5,743 bases of DNA from Acidobacteriota bacterium (GTDB taxonomy: Bacteria; Acidobacteriota; Blastocatellia; RBC074). This document shows positions 1 through 5,698 of this stretch, in pieces. The notes below the pieces were generated by a model that was given only the letters and a program-made list of their open reading frames with translations, was not told where the DNA came from and did not search any database. Both the position numbers and the translations under genes were made by a program. Within the stretch, counting starts at the first letter, position 1, and every line of letters begins with the position of its first letter. Where the stretch lies: contig JABFSD010000667.1 of the NCBI GenBank assembly GCA_013140935.1, forward strand, positions 1-5,743, written 5' to 3'.

Positions 1-1877
1 GTGCGCTGACCTTCGCGTTGAAAGAAAAAGAAGCCATCGGTTTCGTGATGGTGATCGGTGATGATTACGACGAGCTCGAAAAAGAAGCCGACGAAGCCTT
101 GCGGCAGCCCGTAGCGCAAACGTTGTTGGCGGCCGAGACGCGCTACGACAACACACGATTGCGCGCCGATGGATGGCTCGACGACGGATTGGCTGCGTTG
201 AGCCGCGCCGTGCAATGGAATCGTTTTTATTGGCCCGAACGCCAAAGCGATTTCGCTGGGTCTTTACGATTGTCAGGCGCGACGGCGGATTTATCGCAAG
301 CCATCGGCACCGATGCTTTCTTCCGCATTCTGGCCGCCGCGTGGATTGATCCGGCGCACGCGCAGGATACGTTGAAAACGCTGCTGGCCGAACAAGCGCC
401 CGATGGACGCATCGCGCCGCAAAGGCTTTCATTCAATGACAACACCGTGCGCACGTTTAACGGACGAACGCTCGCGCCGTTGGGTGCGTTGACGGCGTGG
501 AAACTCTATCAAGCGACACGCGATTTGCAGTTTTTGGCGAACGTTTATCCGCGTCTGAAACGCTGGCACGAGTGGTGGCTCAGTGATCGCGGCGACGGCA
601 AAGCGTGGCGCGACGGCAACGGTGACGGATTGATCGAGTGGGGTTATGACGCCGAATTAGAAGTCGGCGAACTCAGCGCGCGCCGTATGAGCGCCGTGGC
701 GCAAGGCCGTTTCGCCTTGGCGCAAACCGGTACGGCGGAAAGTCCGCAATGGCCGCCCTTGCTCGCAGAACCCAAAACCGAAGTCGCCGCGCTCAATCCG
801 CAAGAACTGCCGCCCGCCGGTCACGCGCCCCTAGCGAACGGCACGCGCTTTAATCTCAAGGCGCATACGCTCGAAATCACGCCGGTCGGATTGAATGCGC
901 TTTACGCGCTTGATGCCGAGATGCTGCTGCAAATTGCGCGCGAACTCGGCAATACTGAAGACGCGCAACGTTGGGAAGCGCATTACCTCAAGCTCAAACA
1001 ACTCATTGACGAAAAACTGTGGAGCGAGTCAGACCAGCTTTATCTCAATCGCCACTGGGACGGCGCGTTCGTGCGGCGCGTTACGCCTGAATCGTTTTAC
1101 GTGTTAGCCGCCGGCGTACCCGCGCCCGAACGCGCCCGTGCGATGCTCGCGGCCTTGCGCGACCCCAATCGTTTTGGCGGACAGAGCGGTTTGCCCACGC
1201 TCGCGCGCAACGACGCGGCATTCAACCCCGCCGAACGTTGGCGCGGCGCGATTGTCGCCGAAGCCAACTATCTCGCTTACCTCGGATTCAAGCATTACAG
1301 CTTTTACGCCGAAGCCGCCGCGCTCGCGCAACAGAGCGTGGCGTTGGCGCGAGATTCGTGGCAACAGCAAAACAAAATTCATGACACTTACGCGGCGCTT
1401 CCGGGCATCATCGCGCCCGTGCCTACGCCGCGCGAACCAAAGGGAGAAGACGCTTCGTCGAGTTACGGCGCGCTGTTTTGGTTGCTAGGCTTGGAGGAAT
1501 TGCTGTCGTTCGATCCGTGGTCGGGCTGGACGATGGGCAACGAATCGGTCGCCGCGCCCGCGAGTTTGCAACGGCTGCCGTTCAGCGACGCGCTATACAG
1601 CATTTACCTCGCGCCTGAACATCTGATCGTCAAGCGCGGCGAGTCGAACGAGATCGAAATCGAACCCGCCGCGCGTTTGCTCAATTATCGCAGCAACGAA
1701 CGCACGATCAGCTTTTACGTTGAATCATCGCGTTCCATCGTGTTGCGCATTCCTTCCGCCGAAAACCGTCCGGTCAGCATTTCCGTAGACAACAAGCTGC
1801 TCGGCGACGCACTGGTCGGTCCCGCCGCGCGCTTGAATCTTTCCGCCGGCATTCATCGCATCGTGATCGTGAAATAG
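1..1877 (+). CDS. MGH1/GH63-like glycoside hydrolase-type protein, 5'-truncated by window edge
   Basis: This is the C-terminal 624 codons of a larger protein; the frame is open to the left edge (first full codon at 3-5) and has no start codon with a ribosome site. Numbering from that codon, residues 1-25 look like the end of an N-terminal beta domain. Residues ~45-505 look like an (alpha/alpha)6 barrel of the GH63/GH37-related clan, with a GALTAWKLYQ helix, DGNGDGLIEWG (204-214), LNALYALDAEMLLQIA, RWRGAI...NYLAYLGF and IHDTYAALPG (459-468). Residues ~511-624 form a beta-rich C-terminal domain starting MGNES. Family members hydrolyse alpha-linked sugars such as mannosylglycerate, glucosylglycerate or alpha-glucosides. 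Here the positions I align with the catalytic acid (D of the family GxDNSPRW motif) and base (E of HENY) read Ala245 and Asp461, so activity is doubtful. The family fold is well supported; the substrate is unknown. The gene converges on the next one with a 2-base gap. Confidence 0.85.
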   Translation, partial: ALTFALKEKEAIGFVMVIGDDYDELEKEADEALRQPVAQTLLAAETRYDNTRLRADGWLDDGLAALSRAVQWNRFYWPERQSDFAGSLRLSGATADLSQAIGTDAFFRILAAAWIDPAHAQDTLKTLLAEQAPDGRIAPQRLSFNDNTVRTFNGRTLAPLGALTAWKLYQATRDLQFLANVYPRLKRWHEWWLSDRGDGKAWRDGNGDGLIEWGYDAELEVGELSARRMSAVAQGRFALAQTGTAESPQWPPLLAEPKTEVAALNPQELPPAGHAPLANGTRFNLKAHTLEITPVGLNALYALDAEMLLQIARELGNTEDAQRWEAHYLKLKQLIDEKLWSESDQLYLNRHWDGAFVRRVTPESFYVLAAGVPAPERARAMLAALRDPNRFGGQSGLPTLARNDAAFNPAERWRGAIVAEANYLAYLGFKHYSFYAEAAALAQQSVALARDSWQQQNKIHDTYAALPGIIAPVPTPREPKGEDASSSYGALFWLLGLEELLSFDPWSGWTMGNESVAAPASLQRLPFSDALYSIYLAPEHLIVKRGESNEIEIEPAARLLNYRSNERTISFYVESSRSIVLRIPSAENRPVSISVDNKLLGDALVGPAARLNLSAGIHRIVIVK

Positions 1878-1879
1878 TC

Positions 1880-2338
1880 TTACAGCTTTTTTGTCACGCC
1901 CGTCACCGCGATGCCGCTGTCGGTCGAAGTAAACAGCGTTTCTTTGCCGTCATTCACGATTACGAACGTGCCGTTGGCCGATACGCCCGCGATGGGCAGA
2001 TCAATACGCACCTTGCCCGTGCAATCGCCGTCCACGGTGATTGCCCCTGCCAGTTTGCCTTTCAGTGGATTGCCGCCGAGCGTGCCGTTATAGGTTCCGC
2101 TGATCGCGCCGCTCTCGTCGAAGTTGATCGAACCGGCGATGGCGATATACGCGCCCATCACGTAGCCGCTATACGAATAGCCGTGCGCGCCATACATCGT
2201 GCCGAGCGAACATTCGCGGCGGCGTTGGAACGGGTTGCCTTGTGCGGCAGCGGCGGGGCGAAACGTAGCGGTTTCCCACGCCAAGGTGGCAACGAAAACA
2301 ACCGCGAGTGCGAGGGCAAATGGTTTAAGTGATTTCAT
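1880..2338 (-). CDS. Small secreted Gly-rich beta protein, function unknown
   Basis: The protein has 152 residues. A Sec signal peptide is visible: Lys3/Lys5, a hydrophobic stretch at ~7-20, and a probable cleavage near Ala32-Gln33 (PAAAA|QG). The mature part is about 120 residues, rich in Gly, Thr and Ser, with alternating hydrophobic residues that suggest an all-beta fold: AIAGSINFDESGAISGTYNG (66-85), a DGDCTGKV strand, and FVIVNDGKETLFTSTDSG near the C-terminus. It has two cysteines in the mature part, Cys43 and Cys106, which could form a disulfide after export. I recognise the pattern (Cys-Ser-Leu-x-Thr near the N-terminus, GYSYSGY, then FDxxGxISGTYxG and FTSTDxG) as that of small secreted hypothetical proteins common in Acidobacteriota and some other soil bacteria; I know of no function. 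The start is supported by AGGAG at 2345-2349, six bases before the ATG. It is probably monocistronic, since both neighbours lie on the other strand. Confidence 0.85.
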   Translation of the reverse strand: MKSLKPFALALAVVFVATLAWETATFRPAAAAQGNPFQRRRECSLGTMYGAHGYSYSGYVMGAYIAIAGSINFDESGAISGTYNGTLGGNPLKGKLAGAITVDGDCTGKVRIDLPIAGVSANGTFVIVNDGKETLFTSTDSGIAVTGVTKKL

Positions 2339-2344
2339 TGATAG

Positions 2345-2349
2345 CTCCT
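2345..2349 (-). promoter_or_regulatory. Ribosome binding site of the small secreted protein
   Basis: On the minus strand this reads AGGAG, six bases before the ATG at 2338-2336. It fixes the start and makes the whole signal peptide part of the protein. Confidence 0.8.
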
Positions 2350-2642
2350 GGTAAGTGAAACAAAATGAACGATCTGTGCGGTTAATGGGCCGAACAGTTT
2401 GAACTTGGGGGCGTGAGACAAATTACCCAAATCATGCGGGTGGTGTCTTAAAAGCGGTCTAAATTTTTTGTGAAAGATTTTTGAAGAGCGAGAAAAAAAA
2501 TTGCCTGATGGCTGGAAGTCTCCCCGCATTGAAGCTGTTACATCAGTGGCGGCAAGATCTGCCGTTGTTGACGAAGATTTGTGGCGGTCCGATGCCGGTA
2601 AAACCCCCGTCACAAGGTTTATTCACAACTTGTTCTTTGGTA

Positions 2643-2695
2643 GCGGAGAGCTTGGTAGTGCCCAGTGAGCTGCCAATCTCTCCGCACTGTTTTTT
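2643..2695 (+). terminator. Strong stem-loop followed by T-run, terminator or attenuator candidate
   Basis: The left arm GCGGAGAG (2643-2650) is perfectly complementary to CTCTCCGC (2678-2685). After one C/T mismatch the stem continues as TTGGTAG (2652-2658) with CTGCCAA (2670-2676), one of these seven pairs being T-G. The loop is 11 bases (2659-2669). Four bases (ACTG) separate the stem from six T (2690-2695), so it has the order of an intrinsic terminator on the plus strand; the four-base spacer is longer than is typical. No T-run follows the hairpin on the minus strand. It ends 132 bases before the DUF4126 start. It could stop read-through from upstream, end a small RNA, or act as an attenuator if the DUF4126 promoter lies upstream of it. 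Confidence 0.6.
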
Positions 2696-2742
2696 AAGCC
2701 CTACCCTTTATCAGTCGGCCTGCAATTACGTACTCTTACGCC

Positions 2743-2773
2743 TTGTAAAAATCCTGCTATCACCTGTTATCAT
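2743..2773 (+). promoter_or_regulatory. Weak sigma70-like promoter candidate for the DUF4126 gene
   Basis: TTGTAA (2743-2748) and TATCAT (2768-2773) match four and five of six positions of the -35 and -10 consensus. The spacer is 19 bases, longer than the usual 17, so this is a weak call. It lies after the T-run at 2690-2695, which would give a leader of roughly 45 bases with its ribosome site. The -10 box overlaps the second copy of a tandem 10-bp repeat. Confidence 0.3.
2753..2772 (+). repeat. Tandem 10-bp near-repeat, two copies
   Basis: CCTGCTATCA (2753-2762) is followed directly by CCTGTTATCA (2763-2772), with one difference. Two copies one helical turn apart just upstream of a gene could be a protein-binding site, and the second copy overlaps a -10-like box. 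Chance or replication slippage would look the same. Confidence 0.5.
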
Positions 2774-2811
2774 CCGCCCGTAACTTTTCCCCACCTTAAC
2801 TTGTTTCCCTG

Positions 2812-2818
2812 AAAGGAG
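2812..2818 (+). promoter_or_regulatory. Ribosome binding site of the DUF4126 gene
   Basis: AAAGGAG ends nine bases before the ATG at 2828. Its surroundings, GAAAGGAGCC, closely resemble the GAAAGGGAGCC that precedes the DUF3857 gene, suggesting a common ribosome-site style in this genome. Confidence 0.75.
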
Positions 2819-2827
2819 CCTCGAACG

Positions 2828-3445
2828 ATGAGTGCTGAATGGATTACGACCGCTGCGACCGCGATGGGATCGGCCTGGCTGTCGTGCATTAATCTTTACG
2901 CAACCGTAGTCACGCTTGGGCTGTTGCAACGCTTTGAATGGGTGAAGTTGCCAGGCGAACTCGGTATGCTGAGTTCGTGGTGGTTCATCGGCTTGGCGGG
3001 CGGGCTTTATCTGGTCGAATTCGTCGCCGACAAAATCCCTGCCGTAGACACCGCGTGGGATGCCATTCACACCTTCATCCGCATTCCCGCCGGAGCCATT
3101 ATGGCCGCGACCGCGTTTGCCGAATTCGACCCTGCAATCAAGATGGCGGCGATGATTATCGGCGGCAGTCTGGCGCTGGGTTCGCACGGGACGAAAGCGG
3201 CTACGCGACTGGCGGCGAATGCGAGTCCCGAACCTTTCTCAAACATCACGCTCAGCATTATTGAAGACGTTATCACCTTTGCCTCGACCATCCTGATGGC
3301 GTTTTATCCGGTGCTGATTTTGATCGTCATTGCGATCTTCTTAATCGTCGCGCTGTGGATTGTGCCGAAAATCGTGCGCGCGTTGCGGCGTATGATTGCG
3401 CGATTGAAAAGTCTATTCGGTGCGGAAGCCGAAGTGCCGACTTGA
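2828..3445 (+). CDS. DUF4126 family integral membrane protein
   Basis: The protein has 205 residues and no cleavable signal. Typical DUF4126 features occur in order: a first hydrophobic segment with AWLSCINLYATVVTLGLL (16-33), a GLAGGLYLVEFVADKIPAVD segment (56-74) followed by WDAIHTFIRIPAGA (77-90), hydrophobic helices at ~87-98 and ~105-118, then SHGTKAATRLAANASPEPFSN (119-139), a long hydrophobic stretch at ~148-179 that could be one or two helices, and a basic C-terminal tail (KIVRALRRMIARLK). Conserved charged residues in the membrane-proximal loops (Glu64, Asp68, Lys69, Asp74, Asp78, Arg85, Lys123, Arg127, Glu135) could line a polar path or binding site. The family has no established function that I know of. 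The length is that of the whole family domain plus a tail. It appears to be a single-gene unit: 489 bases separate it from the gene before and 241 from the gene after. Confidence 0.88.
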   Translation: MSAEWITTAATAMGSAWLSCINLYATVVTLGLLQRFEWVKLPGELGMLSSWWFIGLAGGLYLVEFVADKIPAVDTAWDAIHTFIRIPAGAIMAATAFAEFDPAIKMAAMIIGGSLALGSHGTKAATRLAANASPEPFSNITLSIIEDVITFASTILMAFYPVLILIVIAIFLIVALWIVPKIVRALRRMIARLKSLFGAEAEVPT

Positions 3446-3686
3446 AAAGACGGCGGTACGAGAACAGCCATTGCCAGCCAACCGCGAAGTTCGTATATTG
3501 CGCCGCGCAGTGCCAATGCCCCTGACCAATGAATAAACGACACTGCCGCTTGATTTGTCCTCAAAGGTTTAATTTCAATTTTCGTTTCGTCCTCTGACCC
3601 CGGTTGCAGCTATCCGCTAGTAGGCCCAGGTGCTATTCGAAGATGCCACTCGAAGCCGAACGCCTTTTCAGAAAGGGAGCCACTTT
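3446..3686. other. Intergenic region, 241 bases, before the DUF3857 gene
   Basis: No convincing gene is seen. A -10-like TTTAAT (3568-3573) lies in an AT-rich patch, but I find no good -35 box at the right distance. GCAGTG and CACTGC near 3509-3546 form a six-base inverted repeat with a loop of nearly 30 bases and no T-run after it, so no intrinsic terminator for the DUF4126 gene is evident. TTCGA (3636-3640) and TCGAA (3650-3654) form a small hairpin about 20 bases before the ribosome site. On the minus strand at about 3446-3564 a hydrophobic reading frame exists that might be a gene remnant (see findings). Confidence 0.5.
3673..3679 (+). promoter_or_regulatory. Ribosome binding site that decides the DUF3857 start
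   Basis: AAGGGAG lies seven bases before the ATG at 3687. The same reading frame is open further upstream, to a CTG at 3630, but no ribosome site precedes that codon. Only the 3687 start puts a signal peptide at the N-terminus. Confidence 0.85.
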
Positions 3687-5660
3687 ATGACCACTCAATA
3701 TGCATGCCTGCGTATCATTTCCGTATTGTGTTTGCTGTGGTGCAGCGCCTCGCTCGTCTGCGCACAAGACTGGAAGCCGATTGATCCGGCTCACGTCGCG
3801 CTTAAAGCGCCGACGATAGATAAAGAAGCCGATGCCGAAGGCATCTTTTGGGAAATCAAAGTGCAGGATGAAACCGGCAGTTACGGCCCGCCGCAACGCG
3901 CTTTGTATAACTACGCCCGCATCAAAATTTTCACCGAGCGCGGCGTAGAGAAACACGGCAAGGTAGATTTGACCTATTACGATTTCGGTTACGGAGCCAG
4001 CATCAGCAGCATCGCGGCGCGTACGATCAAGCCGGACGGCACGATTGTCGAAATGAAAAAAGACGCCGTCTTCGACCGCGAAGTCGTCAAGATGAGCGGC
4101 ATCAAAGTCAAAGCCAAAAACTTCGCGCTGCCCGCCGTCACGCCCGGTTCGATTATCGAATACCGCTGGAAAGAATCGCGTCCGGCAGAGGTTTATATGC
4201 GGCTCGCTTTGCAACGCGAATATCCGATTCAGCAGGTGATGTATTACGTCAAGCCCGGCACCGACATCATCGTGGGCGACAAAGCGGCGGGGATGAAATC
4301 CATGACGTTTCACGGGCAGACTACGCCGTTTGCACGTCAGCCCAACGGCTTTCATCTGACGACGGCCAGCAACGTACCCGCGTTCAAAGAAGAAGCCCGT
4401 ATGCCGCCCGAAGATCAAATCAAAACCTGGATGTTGTTGTATTACTCCAGCAGCGACAAAAAGAATCCGATGGAATATTGGAAGATGGTCGGCAAGCAGA
4501 ATTACGACTATCTCAAAGGCATGATGAAGGTGAACGACGACGTGCGTAAGGCCGCCGCCACGATCATCGGCGACGCCGCGACGGACGACGACAAGTTGCA
4601 ACGGCTGCTCACTTTTGTGCGCACGAAGATTCGCAACGCTTATGCCGACGAAGACAAAGTCACGGACGAAGAACGTAAGAAGTTGAAAGAGCGGCCTTCA
4701 CCGGCTGATACGTTGAAAGCCAGCATCGGCAATAACACTGACATTGATATGCTTTTCGCGTCGCTGGCGACAGCGGCGGGCTTTGAAGCACGCATCATCA
4801 GTTTGCCGGATCGCAGCGACATCTTTTTCGATCCGAACTTTCCCGACGATTACTTCCTGCGCACGCGCGACGTAGCCATCAAGTCAGGCGACAAGTGGAA
4901 GATCATTGATCCGTCGAGCAAATATGTGCCTTTCGGCATGTTGCGTTGGGAACAGGAAGGCGTACAGGGCTTGCTAGCCGACCCGAAAGAGCCCGGCTTC
5001 ATCAGCGTGAATATCTCGCCCGCGCAACGTTCGCTCACCAAACGCACCGCCAAACTCAAAATGACGGAAGACGGTTCGCTGACCGGCACGGTGCGTGTCG
5101 AATTCAACGGACATCCGGCGGCGGCAGAAAAAGAAATGCTCGATGACAAGTCTGCCAGTGAACGTGAGGAATATGTCAGTTTGCGCTGGTGGAAGTCGCG
5201 TCTCGCGGGTGTCGAAGTCACCGACATTCAACTCGAAAACGTGACCGATCCGTTCAAGCCTTTGGCATATTCGTGCAAAGTCTCAGTGCCCGGTTACGCT
5301 GAACGCACCGGCAAGCGGCTGTTCGTGCAACCGGCGTTCTTTCAGAAAAACATCGCAGCGATGTTCAGCACCGGGCAGCGCGAACACGCGATTTATTTCA
5401 ACTACCCCTGGCTCGAAGAAGATTCGATCAATATCGAATTGCCCGAAGGCTGGGCGCTCGATAATCCTGAAGCTCCGGCCAACGTACCGCTTGGCAATGC
5501 GGGCGATTACAAGGTGCGGCTGGCGATGACCAAAGATGCCAAGACGTTGATCTATGAACGCACCTTCAAATTCGAGGGACTGCTGTTTCAGAAGGATGTG
5601 TATCCGGCGCTCAAACAGAGATTGCTTAAAAAGTCAGTCGTGTTCAGAATTTGCGCCTGA
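3687..5660 (+). CDS. Exported DUF3857 protein with transglutaminase-like domain lacking the catalytic Cys
   Basis: The protein has 657 residues. The signal peptide has a hydrophobic core at ~9-24 and likely cleavage VCA|QDW after Ala26; no good lipobox is seen. Residues ~55-215 match DUF3857: YNYARIKIFTERGVEKHG, ARTIKPDGTIVEM (111-123), then FALPAVTPGSIIEYRW (146-161). Residues ~285-415 resemble the transglutaminase-like core: a helix (DDDKLQRLLTFVRTKIRN), ADTLKASIGNNTDIDMLFASLATAAGFEARI, and GDKWKIIDPS (401-410). The usual G-D-C-K-D-K motif reads G-N-N-T-D-I, so the catalytic Cys is Asn350. The usual His before the strand is also missing (LRTRDVAI, 391-398), while Asp408 is kept. Residues ~440-630 are beta-rich and include a LFVQPAFF strand. 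The mature protein should act in the periplasm or on the surface, perhaps as a binding or scaffold protein; its partner is unknown. The C-terminus (RLLKKSVVFRICA) looks shorter and more divergent than I expect. It probably shares a transcript with the gene 38 bases downstream. Confidence 0.88.
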   Translation: MTTQYACLRIISVLCLLWCSASLVCAQDWKPIDPAHVALKAPTIDKEADAEGIFWEIKVQDETGSYGPPQRALYNYARIKIFTERGVEKHGKVDLTYYDFGYGASISSIAARTIKPDGTIVEMKKDAVFDREVVKMSGIKVKAKNFALPAVTPGSIIEYRWKESRPAEVYMRLALQREYPIQQVMYYVKPGTDIIVGDKAAGMKSMTFHGQTTPFARQPNGFHLTTASNVPAFKEEARMPPEDQIKTWMLLYYSSSDKKNPMEYWKMVGKQNYDYLKGMMKVNDDVRKAAATIIGDAATDDDKLQRLLTFVRTKIRNAYADEDKVTDEERKKLKERPSPADTLKASIGNNTDIDMLFASLATAAGFEARIISLPDRSDIFFDPNFPDDYFLRTRDVAIKSGDKWKIIDPSSKYVPFGMLRWEQEGVQGLLADPKEPGFISVNISPAQRSLTKRTAKLKMTEDGSLTGTVRVEFNGHPAAAEKEMLDDKSASEREEYVSLRWWKSRLAGVEVTDIQLENVTDPFKPLAYSCKVSVPGYAERTGKRLFVQPAFFQKNIAAMFSTGQREHAIYFNYPWLEEDSINIELPEGWALDNPEAPANVPLGNAGDYKVRLAMTKDAKTLIYERTFKFEGLLFQKDVYPALKQRLLKKSVVFRICA

Positions 5661-5687
5661 ACGTACTCAGATAGTGGAGCGCAAACC

Positions 5688-5693
5688 AAGGAG
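5688..5693 (+). promoter_or_regulatory. Ribosome binding site of the gene entering the right edge
   Basis: AAGGAG stands five bases before an ATG at 5699-5701. It is the main support for calling a new gene at the window edge. Confidence 0.6.
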
Positions 5694-5698
5694 CGGAG

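Larger units (their letters stand above)
2339..2827. other. Divergent intergenic region, 489 bases
   Basis: This region separates the small secreted gene (minus) from the DUF4126 gene (plus), so it must contain the promoters of both. The part at ~2445-2500 is AT-rich, with a T6 run, a T5 run and an A8 run. On the minus strand a weak promoter-like pair TTCACA, 17 bases, TTAAGA can be read there, but the -10 match is poor. Further along lie a short hairpin (2550-2564), a strong stem-loop with T-run (2643-2695) and a tandem near-repeat (2753-2772). Open frames across it on either strand start at TTG or GTG without a ribosome site, and their translations do not look like real proteins, so I call no gene here. 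A small RNA ending at the 2695 T-run remains possible. Confidence 0.7.

Noticed and set aside
18..20. TTG as the start of the glycosidase-like gene
   Set aside because: The frame is open before it to the window edge with protein-like sequence (ALTFA), there is no ribosome site, and it falls inside a beta domain; the real start lies outside the window.
2550..2564. Small hairpin CGGCA-AGATC-TGCCG
   Set aside because: Only five base pairs and no T-run; stems this short are common by chance.
2335..2613. Minus-strand open frame whose stop overlaps the start of the small secreted gene (ATGA)
   Set aside because: It starts at GTG without a ribosome site, and the translation lacks recognisable domains or protein-like patterning; the overlap is likely chance.
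2678..2688. TCTCTCCGCA resembling the 3' end of a serine tRNA, possibly an attachment-site remnant
   Set aside because: It is the right arm of the local hairpin; no D, anticodon or T-arm can be built around it and no integrase is present.
2481..2783. Plus-strand open frame through the intergenic region
   Set aside because: It starts at TTG without a ribosome site and would run through the terminator-like hairpin and the promoter region; no recognisable protein features.
3636..3654. TTCGA/TCGAA inverted repeat and repeated TCGAAG before the DUF3857 gene
   Set aside because: Short and unsupported by any other promoter or operator signal.
3633..4601. Long minus-strand open frame opposite the DUF3857 gene
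   Set aside because: It is a frame shadow of strong coding sequence; its translation is rich in His, Arg, Phe and Val without domain features.
5606..5698. Frameshift at the end of the DUF3857 gene
   Set aside because: The other two frames either stop at once or give a continuation that does not resemble the expected C-terminus, so a simple one-base shift is not supported.
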